The notes below the pieces were generated by a model, which saw nothing but the letters and a program-made list of their open reading frames with translations, ran no database searches and was not told the origin of the DNA. This document shows, in pieces, positions 1 through 9,041 of a DNA stretch of 64,000 nt. Origin of the DNA: Lysobacteraceae bacterium (lineage in GTDB: Bacteria; Pseudomonadota; Gammaproteobacteria; Xanthomonadales; Xanthomonadaceae); assembly GCA_004297225.1 (NCBI GenBank), contig SCUI01000013.1, positions 62,001-126,000 of the forward strand, given 5' to 3'. Numbering within the stretch: position 1 is the first letter of the stretch; each line of letters begins with the position of its first letter. Both the position numbers and the translations under genes were made by a program.

Positions 1-1
1 C

Positions 2-64
2 ACCCTGGAGCTGTTCGAGTCCGGCGAGCTGGCGCGGATGCTGGCGGAGGTCGGCAAGGCGTGA
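2..64 (+). CDS. C-terminal end of an unidentified upstream gene (partial)
   Basis: The window opens inside a reading frame that codes for 20 residues ending in LAEVGKA and stops with TGA. The stop overlaps the start of the next gene in a GTGA arrangement, which suggests the same operon and translational coupling. The fragment is too short to identify. In other gammaproteobacteria a HAD-family sugar-phosphate phosphatase often precedes the YciK-like gene, so that is a possibility, but nothing visible here proves it. Confidence 0.5.
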   Translation, partial: TLELFESGELARMLAEVGKA

Positions 65-810
65 GCGCGGCTCCGACCGACACCGGAACGGCGCCGGTGC
101 TGGCCGGGCGCGTGGTGCTGGTGGCCGGCGCCCATGGCGGGCTCGGTTCCGCGGCTTCGCAGGCCTGCGCCCGCGCCGGCGCGATCGTGGTCCTGCTCGG
201 CCGCAAGGTGCCGAAGCTCAACCGCCTGCACGACGCGATCGTGAAGGACGGCGGCCAGGCGCTGCTGTACCCGATGGACCTCGAGGGCGCCGCACCGGAC
301 GATTACGCGGAACTGGCCGAACGCATCGGCCAGGAACTGGGGCGGCTGGACGGCGTGCTGCATTGCGCCGCCGAGTTCAAGGGCCTGACCCCGCTGTTGC
401 ACACCGATCCGGCGGACTTCGCCCGCGCCCTGCACGTCAACCTCACCGCGCGCTGGTGGCTGACCCAGGCCTGCCTGCCGTTGCTGCAGCAGGCGCCCGA
501 CGCGGCGGTGGTGTTCGCGATCGACGACCTGGACCTGACCGGCCGCGCCTTCTGGGGCGGCTACGGCATCGCCCAGCAGGCGCTGGCCACGCTTGTGGGC
601 ATGCTCGACGCCGAACTGGGCGCGGCCTCGCCGGTGCGCGTGGCCGGGCTGCAACCCGGACCGATGCGGACCACGCTGCGCGGCCGCGCCTACATGGCCG
701 ACCAAGACCGCGACGCCCGCGATCCGGCGAACTGGGCCGGCGCCTGCGTCGAACTGCTCTCGGCCGCCGGCGCCGCGCACCGCGGCCGGGTCTGGAAGCC
801 GGCTGCGTAA
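61..810 (+). CDS. YciK-like short-chain dehydrogenase/reductase with a degenerate active site
   Basis: A 249-residue protein with a Rossmann fold of the SDR family. The cofactor loop AGAHGGLG (residues 22-29) and the HCAA strand end (101-104, usually NNAG) are recognisable, and the stretch RAFWGGYG matches the YciK subgroup. The catalytic residues are not conserved: the Tyr is present (Y168), but the Lys four residues on is Gln (YGIAQ, Q172) and the Ser expected thirteen residues before Tyr is Asp (D155). Dehydrogenase activity is therefore doubtful. The GTG start at 61 is chosen because it overlaps the previous stop as GTGA. The substrate of YciK relatives is not established. Confidence 0.85.
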   Translation: MSAAPTDTGTAPVLAGRVVLVAGAHGGLGSAASQACARAGAIVVLLGRKVPKLNRLHDAIVKDGGQALLYPMDLEGAAPDDYAELAERIGQELGRLDGVLHCAAEFKGLTPLLHTDPADFARALHVNLTARWWLTQACLPLLQQAPDAAVVFAIDDLDLTGRAFWGGYGIAQQALATLVGMLDAELGAASPVRVAGLQPGPMRTTLRGRAYMADQDRDARDPANWAGACVELLSAAGAAHRGRVWKPAA

Positions 811-819
811 GCCCACGCG

Positions 820-1413
820 ATGACGATCACTTCGGCCGCGCTGCTGCTGTTCCTGATCCTGGATCCGCTCGGCAACATCCCGGTGTTCCTGAGCCTGCTG
901 CGCGGCATGCCGGCGCACCGGCAGCGGGTGGTGCTGGTGCGGGAGATGCTGATCGCGCTGGGCGTGCTGATGGCCTTCCTGTGGGGCGGCCGCTATGCCC
1001 TGGAGCTGATGCACCTGCGCCAGGAGTCGGTGTCGATCGCCGGCGGCATCGTCCTGTTCCTGATCGGCCTGCGGATGATCTTCCCGCCCCCCGAGGGCCT
1101 GATGGGCGAACTGCCCGGGGGCGAGCCCTTCATCGTGCCGATGGCCATCCCGCTGGTGGCCGGACCCTCGGGGATGGCCGCGGTCATGCTGATGGGCAGC
1201 CAGGAGCCGGACCGGATGGGGGCCTGGAGCCTGGCCCTGCTGATCGCCTGGGCGGCGACGGCGGCCATCCTGTTCTCGGCCACCTACCTCTACAAGTGGC
1301 TGGGGATGCGGGTCCTGACCGCGATCGAGCGGCTGATGGGCATGGTGATCGTGGCCATCTCGGTGCAGATGTTCCTGGACGGGGTGGCGGCCTACCTCCG
1401 GCTAGCCGGCTGA
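820..1413 (+). CDS. MarC/YhgN family integral membrane protein
   Basis: A 197-residue, strongly hydrophobic protein with about six membrane segments. The N-terminal motif LILDPLGNIPVFLSLL and the central VPMAIPLVAGPS region are typical of the MarC family (formerly linked to multiple antibiotic resistance, now of unproven transport function). The length matches the family. It begins 9 bases after the SDR stop, so the two are probably cotranscribed. No transported substrate can be deduced. Confidence 0.9.
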   Translation: MTITSAALLLFLILDPLGNIPVFLSLLRGMPAHRQRVVLVREMLIALGVLMAFLWGGRYALELMHLRQESVSIAGGIVLFLIGLRMIFPPPEGLMGELPGGEPFIVPMAIPLVAGPSGMAAVMLMGSQEPDRMGAWSLALLIAWAATAAILFSATYLYKWLGMRVLTAIERLMGMVIVAISVQMFLDGVAAYLRLAG

Positions 1414-1572
1414 CCTCCACAGGTCGCGAAAACAGGGCCCCGGGGGTGTCATCGCCGTGTCATCGCCGCGGCCCACCATGTTAAACTCGTGTTATCCCAC
1501 GACCCGCCGTCCGTCATCGCGCGCTTACACGATGGTGTCTGCGCGCCTACACCAAGTCCGAGGAACCCTGAG

Positions 1573-4500
1573 ATGACCCATCGCACCAGCGCCCGGCTGT
1601 CGAAGCTGTCGCTTGCCCTTGTCGTGGCCCTTGCCGCGGCCCCCGCGTTCGCGCAAAGCACTTCCGCCGGTGTCGCCGGCCAGGTCCTGGGTGCCGACGG
1701 ACAGCCGGTCGCCGGCGCCGACGTGACCATCACCCACGTCGAGTCGGGCACCACCAGCCGCGTCACCACCGATGCCAGCGGCCGCTACAACGCGCGCGGC
1801 CTGCGCGTCGGCGGTCCTTACACGATCACGGTCACCAAGGCCGGTGCCGGTACCGACACCGAGAGCAACGTCTACCTGTCGCTGAACCAGATCAGCACCG
1901 TCGACGCCGCGCTCAACGCCGACATCACCACGCTGCAGTCGGTGGCCGTGGTCGGCACCGCGACCGCGGACGTCTTCAATCCGGACAACAAGGGCCTGGG
2001 CACCTCGGTCGATGGCCGCGAACTGCAGCTGACGCCGCAGGGCAACCGTTCGCTCGACGACATCGCCCGCCTCGATCCCCGCATCCAGGTCATCGACGCC
2101 GGCGACGGCTCGATCTCGGTGGCGGGCGTCAACAACCGCTACAACAACATTTCCGTCGACGGCATGTCCCAGGGGGATCCCTTCGGCCTGAACGCCAACG
2201 GCATGCCCTACATCGGCACCCCGATCTCGGTCGACACCATCGCCGCCTACGACCTCAAGGTCGCCGACTACGACGTCGGCTCCGACACCGTCGGCGCCAC
2301 CGTCAACGCGGTCACCAAGTCCGGCACCAACGAATTCCACGGCTCGGTCTACGGCGCGCTGCGCGACGCCGACTGGATGGGCGACCTGGAAGGCGAACCG
2401 TACACCGGCTTCGACAGCGACCGCACGTTCGGCGCCACCCTGGGCGGCCCGCTGGTCAAGGACAAGCTGTTCTTCTTCGCCTCCTACGAGGAGCAGGAGA
2501 TCAAGAACTTCGGCGGCTCGTCGACTTCCGACGGCATCGCCAACGGCAACGTCACCATGGACGAAGTCAACGAGGCGATCGCGATCGCCAACGACCTCGG
2601 CATGGTCCCGGGCACCTACGGTTCCACCGGCGTCAACCTCGAGAACAAGCGCTACCTGGCCAAGCTGGACTGGAACATCAACGACAACCACCGCGCCAGC
2701 CTGACCTACCAGCAGACCGAGGAGTTCCGCCCCTCGCCGTACGACCAGTTCGCCGAGAACGTGATCCTCAGCAGCCACTGGTACAACATCGACAACATCA
2801 CCAAGAACACCTCTTTGCAGCTGTTCAGCGACTGGAGCCAGGACTTCTCCACCGAGGTCAAGCTGAGCCTGCAGAAGTTCGACCAGGTCAACGGCAACCC
2901 GGTCAACCAGCCAGAGGTGGAAATCGAGACGGCCAACGGCGGCTCGATCTTCATCGGCGAGGACAACAACCGCCACGAGAACCAGATCAACACCGAGCGC
3001 CTGTCGGCGACCGTCGCCGGCACCTATTACGTGGGCGACCACGTGATCAAGGGTGGCTTCGACTACATGCGCCACGACGTCTACAACCTGTACGGCCGCG
3101 ACCTGCACGGCTCGTACGTGTTCGAAAGCCTCGAGGACTTCGCCAACGGCAACTACGACGTCTACAACCTGCGCACCCCGGCGCGTGGCTATGACATCGA
3201 CGACACCGCCGCGGCGCTGGTCTACACCCAGGTCAGCCCGTTCCTGCAGGACACCTGGCAGGTCAACGACAACCTGTCGTTGAACTACGGCGTCCGCATC
3301 AACATGCCAAAGGCGAACAAGGCCCCCGAGGTCTCGCCGGGCTTCGAGGAGGCGTTCGGCTTCCGCAACGACTTCAAGCTGGGCTCGCGCAACACCGTGG
3401 TGCTGCCGCGCTTCGCCTTCAACTACAGCTTCGACACCGAGCTCATGTCGCAGCTGCGCGGCGGCATCGGCTCGTTCCAGAGCGTGCCCCCGTTCGTGTG
3501 GCTGGCGAACCCGTACCAGAACAACGGCGGCGTGACCTCGTTGTCCTACCGCGTGTTCGACCCGTCGCAGGCGCCGTTCAGCGCCGATCCGTACAACCAG
3601 AACGTGCCGGCGACCGGCAACCCGTCCAACCAGATCGACGTCATCGACCCGGACTTCAAGCTGCCGACCGTGTGGAAGGCGACCCTGGCCTATGATCGCG
3701 AGCTGCCGTGGTACGGCCTGGTGGGCTCGGTCGAGCTGCAGTCGATCCGCGCGCGCGACGCTGCGTTCTACAAGGCGCTGAACATCGGCGAGCCCCAGCG
3801 CCAGCTGGCCGACGGCCGCGACAGCTACTACTGCACCGCGGGTTCGATCTCCAGCTCGAACAAGAACTGTGGCCGCAACCCGGCCTTCAGCCAGATCTCG
3901 ACGCTGCTGACCAACACCGACGAGGGCTACTCGAACTCGGTGACCCTGTCGCTGGACAAGCCGATGGCCAATGGCTGGTACGCCAACGCCAGCTACACCA
4001 ACACCAAGGCGAAGGAGGTCGGCTCCGACGCGTCCTCGCAGGCCTGGTCGAGCTACCAGTTCGTCTCGCGCCTGAACCCGAACATGGAAGTGGCGACCCG
4101 CGCCAGCCGCGAGATCGAGCATTCGTTCAAGCTTTCGGCCGGCTGGGAGCACGCATTCTTCGGCGACTACAAGACCAGCGTCTCGGCGTACTTCAACGCG
4201 CGCAGCGGCCTGCCGTACACCTGGTTGATCAATGGCGACCCGAACGGCGACGGCGTCTTCCAGGATCCGGCGTACATCCCGCTGCTGAACGACCCGAACG
4301 TCAGCTACGGCTCGGCCACGCCGGAGCAGATCGCCGCGTTCCATGCGTTCATCGACGGCGACGATTACCTGTCCTCGCACCGCGGCCAGATCGCGGACCG
4401 CAACGCGACCCGCCTGCCGTGGGTGCACCAGCTCGACCTGGGCCTGCAGCAGGAGCTGCCGGGCTTCTTCAAGGACCACAAGTCGATCGTTCGCCTGGAC

Positions 4501-4734
4501 GTGTACAACTTCCTCAACATGCTCAACAAGGACTGGGGCGTGACCGAGGAAATCGGCGGCTTCGACTCGCGCTACCTGGCTCGCCTCGGCGGCCTGACCC
4601 CGGACGGGAAGTACGTGTACAACCTGGGCAGCTCGAACAGCCCCACCTGGCAGGACCTGCGCCCCTACGAGGGCCGCGTCCCGCGCGTGGTGTCGCGCTG
4701 GTCGCTGCTGCTGACGCTGCGCTACGAGTTCTGA
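1573..4734 (+). CDS. Oar-like TonB-dependent outer membrane receptor with N-terminal regulatory-like domain
   Basis: A 1053-residue outer membrane protein. After a signal peptide ending in AAPAFA (about residue 28) comes a carboxypeptidase-regulatory-like beta-sandwich (about 30-115), then a plug domain (about 120-240) and a long beta-barrel that ends in Phe (LTLRYEF), as expected for insertion by the BAM machinery. This order is that of Oar/OmpA-related TonB-dependent receptors common in Xanthomonadaceae, often associated with peptide or protein-derived substrates. The ATG at 1573 is chosen over an upstream start at 1489 because it places the signal peptide at the N-terminus. It stands alone, followed by an intrinsic terminator. 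The ligand is unknown. Confidence 0.9.
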   Translation: MTHRTSARLSKLSLALVVALAAAPAFAQSTSAGVAGQVLGADGQPVAGADVTITHVESGTTSRVTTDASGRYNARGLRVGGPYTITVTKAGAGTDTESNVYLSLNQISTVDAALNADITTLQSVAVVGTATADVFNPDNKGLGTSVDGRELQLTPQGNRSLDDIARLDPRIQVIDAGDGSISVAGVNNRYNNISVDGMSQGDPFGLNANGMPYIGTPISVDTIAAYDLKVADYDVGSDTVGATVNAVTKSGTNEFHGSVYGALRDADWMGDLEGEPYTGFDSDRTFGATLGGPLVKDKLFFFASYEEQEIKNFGGSSTSDGIANGNVTMDEVNEAIAIANDLGMVPGTYGSTGVNLENKRYLAKLDWNINDNHRASLTYQQTEEFRPSPYDQFAENVILSSHWYNIDNITKNTSLQLFSDWSQDFSTEVKLSLQKFDQVNGNPVNQPEVEIETANGGSIFIGEDNNRHENQINTERLSATVAGTYYVGDHVIKGGFDYMRHDVYNLYGRDLHGSYVFESLEDFANGNYDVYNLRTPARGYDIDDTAAALVYTQVSPFLQDTWQVNDNLSLNYGVRINMPKANKAPEVSPGFEEAFGFRNDFKLGSRNTVVLPRFAFNYSFDTELMSQLRGGIGSFQSVPPFVWLANPYQNNGGVTSLSYRVFDPSQAPFSADPYNQNVPATGNPSNQIDVIDPDFKLPTVWKATLAYDRELPWYGLVGSVELQSIRARDAAFYKALNIGEPQRQLADGRDSYYCTAGSISSSNKNCGRNPAFSQISTLLTNTDEGYSNSVTLSLDKPMANGWYANASYTNTKAKEVGSDASSQAWSSYQFVSRLNPNMEVATRASREIEHSFKLSAGWEHAFFGDYKTSVSAYFNARSGLPYTWLINGDPNGDGVFQDPAYIPLLNDPNVSYGSATPEQIAAFHAFIDGDDYLSSHRGQIADRNATRLPWVHQLDLGLQQELPGFFKDHKSIVRLDVYNFLNMLNKDWGVTEEIGGFDSRYLARLGGLTPDGKYVYNLGSSNSPTWQDLRPYEGRVPRVVSRWSLLLTLRYEF

Positions 4735-4760
4735 TCCCGGAACCATCGCGTAGCAGGAAG

Positions 4761-4788
4761 AACGGCCGGGGCGACCCGGCCGTTTTTC
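4761..4788 (+). terminator. Intrinsic terminator of the Oar-like receptor gene
   Basis: Perfect 10-bp inverted repeat (AACGGCCGGG / CCCGGCCGTT) with a GCGA loop, running directly into TTTTTCTT. It lies 26 bases after the receptor stop. Confidence 0.9.
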
Positions 4789-4814
4789 TTTCCATCCCCC
4801 GACAAGCCATTCCC

Positions 4815-4826
4815 TATACTGCCGCC
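4815..4826 (+). promoter_or_regulatory. -10 element placing transcription start at the ppnN start codon (leaderless candidate)
   Basis: TATACT (4815-4820) is followed by six bases and then the ATG of ppnN. With usual spacing, transcription would begin at or next to the A of ATG, giving a leaderless mRNA. No Shine-Dalgarno sequence lies before the ATG. The same spacing occurs before the rhomboid gene and the FHA gene. The -35 region is poor. Confidence 0.45.
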
Positions 4827-6224
4827 ATGGAAGACGCCGCCATCCCCGTTGCCGCCACCCCCAAGCTTCCCACCGTCGATGCCCGCATCTTCCCCAGCGG
4901 CGGGCTGGACGTGCTTTCGCGCGAGGAAGTCGCGCGGCTGCGCGACGCCTCCGCCGGCGGCATGCACGAACTGCTGCGCCGCTGCGCGCTGGCGGTGCTG
5001 ACCACCGGCAGCACCACCGACGACCCGCGCGCGGCGCGCGAGCTGTACCCCGATTTCGACATCCAGGTCCACCAGCTCGACCGCGGCCTGCGGCTGGACC
5101 TGCGCAATGCGCCGGCGATGGCCTTCGTCGACGGCGTGATCATCGAGGGCGTCGCCGAGCTGCTCGCCGCCGTGGTCCGCGACCTGGTCTACACCGCGAT
5201 CGAACTGGCGCCAGACTACGCCGACGAACTGGATACCTCCGAGGGCATCACCGACGCGGTATTCCGCCTGTTGCGCAACGCGCACGTGCTGCACCCGGGC
5301 GAACCGAACCTGGTGGTGTGCTGGGGCGGTCACTCGATCAGCCGCGACGAGTACATGTACACCAAGGACGTGGGCTACCAGCTCGGCCTGCGCGGCATGG
5401 ACATCTGCACCGGCTGCGGCCCGGGTGCGATGAAGGGACCGATGAAAGGCGCCACCATCGCCCATGCCAAGCAGCGCTGCCGCGATCCGCGCTATATCGG
5501 CATCACCGAGCCCGGGATCATTGCCGCCGAATCGCCGAACCCGATCGTCAACCACCTGGTGATCATGCCGGACATCGAGAAGCGCCTCGAATCGTTCGTG
5601 CGCCTGGGCCACGGCATCGTGGTGTTCGCCGGCGGCGTGGGCACCGCGGAGGAGATCCTCTACCTGCTCGGCATCCTGTTGCGGGACGAAAACGAAAAGC
5701 TGCCGTTCCCGCTGGTGCTCACCGGCCCGACCGCCGCCGGCCCCTATTTCGAGCAGATCGACCAGTTCATCCGGCTGACGCTGGGCGACGCGGCGACCCG
5801 GCGCTACCGCATCATCGTCGGCGATCCCGCCGAGGTCGCGCGGACCATGGCGGCCGGCATCGAGCAGGTGCGGCGCTACCGGATTGCCGAAAAGGACTCG
5901 TTCTTCTTCAACTGGTCGCTGGACGTGCCGATGGAGTTCCAGACCCCGTTCGTGCCCACCCACGAGGCGATGGCCACGCTGGACCTGCACCACGGGCGCC
6001 GCCCGCAGGACCTGGCCGCCGACCTGCGCCGCGCGTTCTCCGGCATCGTCGCCGGCAACGTCAAGGAAGAGGGCATGCGCCGGGTCGAGGAGTTCGGCCC
6101 GTACCAGATCCACGGCGACCGCGACATGATGCAGGCCCTGGACGCCTTGCTGCGGGCATTCGTGGAGCAGCGCCGGATGAAGATCGCGGGCCAGTACAAG
6201 CCCTGCTACGAGATCGTCAGCTAG
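4827..6224 (+). CDS. ppnN: Pyrimidine/purine nucleotide 5'-monophosphate nucleosidase (LOG family)
   Basis: A 465-residue homologue of E. coli PpnN (YgdH, 454 aa), which hydrolyses nucleoside monophosphates to base and ribose-5-phosphate in purine/pyrimidine salvage and responds to (p)ppGpp. The central LOG domain shows CTGCGPGAMKGPMKGA (near residue 195) and the signature AGGVGTAEE (near 270), which carries the nucleotide-binding and catalytic residues. It is flanked by the extra N- and C-terminal domains that distinguish PpnN from short LOG proteins. The start at 4827 is preceded by a -10 element rather than a ribosome binding site. It is a single-gene unit between two terminator/promoter regions. 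Confidence 0.93.
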   Translation: MEDAAIPVAATPKLPTVDARIFPSGGLDVLSREEVARLRDASAGGMHELLRRCALAVLTTGSTTDDPRAARELYPDFDIQVHQLDRGLRLDLRNAPAMAFVDGVIIEGVAELLAAVVRDLVYTAIELAPDYADELDTSEGITDAVFRLLRNAHVLHPGEPNLVVCWGGHSISRDEYMYTKDVGYQLGLRGMDICTGCGPGAMKGPMKGATIAHAKQRCRDPRYIGITEPGIIAAESPNPIVNHLVIMPDIEKRLESFVRLGHGIVVFAGGVGTAEEILYLLGILLRDENEKLPFPLVLTGPTAAGPYFEQIDQFIRLTLGDAATRRYRIIVGDPAEVARTMAAGIEQVRRYRIAEKDSFFFNWSLDVPMEFQTPFVPTHEAMATLDLHHGRRPQDLAADLRRAFSGIVAGNVKEEGMRRVEEFGPYQIHGDRDMMQALDALLRAFVEQRRMKIAGQYKPCYEIVS

Positions 6225-6318
6225 GGTCGCCGGGGGGGCTGCCCACCGTACGAACGGCACCTTATGGCCGATCAACGGTGTCGACCTGTGACGGACCGCA
6301 CGGTTTTGCGTCAGAATT

Positions 6319-6339
6319 CCCCTTGTCCCGCGGAAGGGG
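6319..6339. repeat. Inverted repeat in the leader of the minor-pilin operon
   Basis: CCCCTT (6319-6324) and AAGGGG (6334-6339) form a 6-bp stem with a 9-base loop, just upstream of the possible GTG start at 6350. If that start is used, the stem would cover its purine-rich ribosome binding site. It may equally be chance in GC-rich DNA. Confidence 0.35.
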
Positions 6340-6388
6340 AGCGGCGACAGTGGTTCCCGGGGAGAGGGGGGCGTCCGGAGCGACGATC

Positions 6389-6934
6389 GTGAGAGGGACG
6401 GGGGGGTTCACGTTGATCGAACTGCTGGTCGCGATCGCCGTCATGGCGATCGTGCTGGTCGCCGGCGTGCCCGGATTCCAGGCGCTGGTCAACGGCAACC
6501 GCCTTGCCGCCAGTTCCAACGAGATGATCGCCAACCTGCAGACCGCGCGGATGGAAGCCATCCGCCGCAACCGCAGGGTGGTGGTGTGCGCCAGCGCCAA
6601 CGCCAACGCGGGCACTTCCGCCAGTTGCGCGAATGCCTCGATCGACGGCTGGATCACCTTCGTCGACGAGGACCGCAGCAACGCCTTCAACGCGGGCGAC
6701 ACCCTGCTGCGCAACTCGCGGGTCGATGGAAACGTCGAGGTGGCGGGGCCGGCCACGGTCGTGTTCCGTTCCGACGGCCTGGCCCGGGACGCCAGCGGCG
6801 ACCCGCTGGACGACTCGGTGCGGATCTGGATCGACAGCAGCCAGCCCTCCAGCAACGTGCGTTGCGTGGACATCCGGACCAGTGGTGCCGTCGGCGTGCG
6901 CACGCCGGCCGGTCATGGCGCGGCCTGCGGATGA
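6389..6934 (+). CDS. fimT: Type IV minor pilin, FimT/GspH family
   Basis: A 181-residue prepilin that begins the minor-pilin operon. The leader MRGTGG ends in Gly before FTLIEL, so prepilin peptidase would cut there and leave Phe+1 with Glu+5 in a hydrophobic helix. The C-terminal part has the GspH/FimT beta fold and four Cys residues that probably form disulphides. FimT proteins act at the pilus tip and in DNA uptake in related bacteria. GTG 6389 is preceded by GGAG at a good distance and gives a typical short leader. GTG 6350, also with a purine-rich site, would give a 19-residue leader and cannot be excluded. Its stop overlaps pilV as ATGA. Confidence 0.9.
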   Translation: MRGTGGFTLIELLVAIAVMAIVLVAGVPGFQALVNGNRLAASSNEMIANLQTARMEAIRRNRRVVVCASANANAGTSASCANASIDGWITFVDEDRSNAFNAGDTLLRNSRVDGNVEVAGPATVVFRSDGLARDASGDPLDDSVRIWIDSSQPSSNVRCVDIRTSGAVGVRTPAGHGAACG

Positions 6935-7401
6935 ACACGCCGCCGCGCCACCACCGCTGCCGCCAGCCCGCACCGAGGGCGATGGCTGGCGTCGGCCTGG
7001 TCGAAGTGCTGGTCGCGGTCACGATCCTGGCCGTCGGCCTGCTCGGGATCGCGGCGATGCAGGCCACGGCGCTGCGCAACCGGCACAGCGCCGTCGAGCG
7101 CAGCGCGGCGGTGGTGCAGACCTACGCCATCCTCGAGCGGATGCGCGCCAATTACGACGTCGCCGCCAACGGCGGCTACGACCTGGCGGCGATGACCTGC
7201 GCCCCGCCGACCGCCTCGGACCTGGTGACCAGCGACCTGCGCGACTGGATCCTGGCGCTCAAGGACGGCCTGGGACCGTCGGCCTGCGGCCAGGTGGTCG
7301 ACTGCGGCGGCGAGGACTGCCGGATCATCGTCCAGTGGGACGACGCGCGCGGCACCGGCGGTTCGACCACCCAGCAGCTGTCAACGGAGACGCGGTTGTG
7401 A
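6931..7401 (+). CDS. pilV: Type IV pilus minor pilin PilV
   Basis: A 156-residue minor pilin. A 20-residue leader ends in Gly before VGLVEVLVAV, with Glu at +5, and the helix is followed by the ATALRN..ERSAAV region usual in PilV. In other bacteria PilV, PilW, PilX and FimU/FimT form the tip complex that primes pilus assembly together with PilY1. ATG 6931 overlaps the fimT stop as ATGA, and the pilV stop overlaps the pilW start as GTGA, so translation is coupled. The leader is longer than usual. A start at internal Met-18 would shorten it but would lose the overlap. Confidence 0.9.
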   Translation: MNTPPRHHRCRQPAPRAMAGVGLVEVLVAVTILAVGLLGIAAMQATALRNRHSAVERSAAVVQTYAILERMRANYDVAANGGYDLAAMTCAPPTASDLVTSDLRDWILALKDGLGPSACGQVVDCGGEDCRIIVQWDDARGTGGSTTQQLSTETRL

Positions 7402-8471
7402 CGCGCCTTCCTTCCCGCCGGCGGATGCGCGGCGTGACCCTGGTCGAAATGATGGTCGCGCTGGTGCTCGGCCTGATCGTTGCCGGCGCCGCGATGTCGG
7501 TGTTCCTGGCCAACAAACGGACCTACGTGGCGGCCGAAAGCATCGGCCGGCTGCAGTCGAACGCGCGGGTCGCGTTCGAGCTGATGGCGCGCGACCTGCG
7601 CGAGGCCACCGCCAACGCCTGCGGCACCGACCTGGCAGGTGCGGCCAACGTGGTCAACAACCCGACCTCGCGCTGGTACACGGATTACGGCACCGGCATC
7701 GTCGGCTACGGAGGCGCCACGGCCTTCGGCGATGCCGCGTTCGGCACCGGCGAAGGGCAGCGGGTGGCCGGCACGGCCGCGGTCGAGCTCAAGTCCACGG
7801 CGCCGGACCTGGTCACGGTGAAGAGCCACACGCCCGCATCGGCGCAGATCCTGCTGAACACCGTGGACCACGGCCTGGCGAAAGGCGACATCGCGGTGAT
7901 CTGCGATGCCCAGCACGCCGCGATCTTCCAGGTCACCAACGTGCTGGCGGGTGCCAGCCCCGCGCTGGTGCACAACACGGGCACCGGCAGCCCGGGCAAC
8001 TGCTCGCAGGGGTTCGGCGAACCGATCATCTGCTCGCCACCCACCGGGACCAGCTATCGCTTCGGTTGCGCCTTCGGCGGCACCGACGCCACCATCGATT
8101 GCAGCCTGGACGAGAACAAGTGGTCGGCCTACGTCGCCCGCCTGCAGGCTTTGCGCTGGTATGTCGGTTGCAACGGCCGGGCCGATTGCGCCAGTGCGGC
8201 GGGACGCTCGCTCTACCGCAGCCGCCTGGACACCAGCGGCGCCGCGCCGGTGGTCAAGCAGGACGAGATCGCCGAGGGTGTCACCGGCATGTCGCTGGCC
8301 TACCTGGTGGACGGAGAGGACGCCTATGCGGCGCCCGGCGCCGTCGCCGACTGGCGCCAGGTGGTCGCGGTGGAGGTATCGCTGGAACTCACCAGTTCCG
8401 AGCTCGTGGACGGCAGCCAGGTCCAGCGCCAGCTCAGCCACGTGGTCGCCTTGAGGAGTCGTGCGCCATGA
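7398..8471 (+). CDS. pilW: Type IV pilus minor pilin PilW
   Basis: A 357-residue minor pilin with leader MTRLPSRRRMRG cleaved before VTLVEMMVAL (Glu+5), then the SNARVAFELMARDLREA helix continuation characteristic of PilW. The large beta-rich C-terminal region contains several Cys pairs. It belongs to the tip-priming complex with PilV, PilX and PilY1. The GTG start at 7398 is chosen for its GTGA overlap with the pilV stop, and an ATGA overlap leads on to pilX. Confidence 0.9.
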   Translation: MTRLPSRRRMRGVTLVEMMVALVLGLIVAGAAMSVFLANKRTYVAAESIGRLQSNARVAFELMARDLREATANACGTDLAGAANVVNNPTSRWYTDYGTGIVGYGGATAFGDAAFGTGEGQRVAGTAAVELKSTAPDLVTVKSHTPASAQILLNTVDHGLAKGDIAVICDAQHAAIFQVTNVLAGASPALVHNTGTGSPGNCSQGFGEPIICSPPTGTSYRFGCAFGGTDATIDCSLDENKWSAYVARLQALRWYVGCNGRADCASAAGRSLYRSRLDTSGAAPVVKQDEIAEGVTGMSLAYLVDGEDAYAAPGAVADWRQVVAVEVSLELTSSELVDGSQVQRQLSHVVALRSRAP

Positions 8472-9028
8472 GCATCCGCGCTCCGCGAGGCATCCGGCGC
8501 GAGCGCGGCGTCGCGCTGGTGGTCGTGCTGGTGCTGCTGGTGGTGGTCACGCTGCTGGCGCTGGCGAGCCTGCGCAACGCGATCCTCGAAGAACGCATGA
8601 GCGCCGCCGTCCACGACCGCAGCCTGGCCTTCCAGGCGGTCGAAGCCGCGTTGCGCGAAGGCGAGTCGGTGGCGGCGGCCCGTCCGGAGCCCGTTGCCGG
8701 CAGCGCCTGCGTCAACGGCCTGTGCGGCAAGCCCGACCCCGACGTGCCCGGCGACAACGCGCGCTGGGAGGCGGCCGGCTTCTGGGACGACGCTTCCGGC
8801 ACCTGGCGCGAAGCCACGGTCGAGATCGGCGGGATGACGGCGCGCCCGCGCTTCATCGTCGAGCTGCTCGACACCGGCCTGCCGTCCAGCGGCGAATGCA
8901 CCACCAGCCTCGACGTCTCGCCGGACGCGGGCTGCTCCGGAACGATCAACCATTACCGCATCACCGCGTACAGCCATGCCGAAGGGCGCGCCGACGTGAT
9001 GCTGCAATCCGTTTACGCGGTGCCATGA
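8468..9028 (+). CDS. pilX: Type IV pilus minor pilin PilX
   Basis: A 186-residue protein with a leader ending in Gly before VALVVVLVLLVVV. As in other PilX/GspK-like proteins, the usual Glu+5 is missing (here Val), which fits a subunit sitting at the extreme tip. Four Cys are present in the soluble part. ATG 8468 overlaps the pilW stop as ATGA. A 13-base gap separates it from pilY1. Confidence 0.9.
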   Translation: MSIRAPRGIRRERGVALVVVLVLLVVVTLLALASLRNAILEERMSAAVHDRSLAFQAVEAALREGESVAAARPEPVAGSACVNGLCGKPDPDVPGDNARWEAAGFWDDASGTWREATVEIGGMTARPRFIVELLDTGLPSSGECTTSLDVSPDAGCSGTINHYRITAYSHAEGRADVMLQSVYAVP

Positions 9029-9041
9029 CGCGGGGCCACGC

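Noticed and set aside
1525-4746. A 1073-codon open frame on the minus strand opposite the Oar-like receptor
   Set aside because: Composition is Val/Arg/Asp-rich and without domains, as expected from the antisense of a GC-rich gene. The plus-strand protein has a signal peptide, plug and barrel end.
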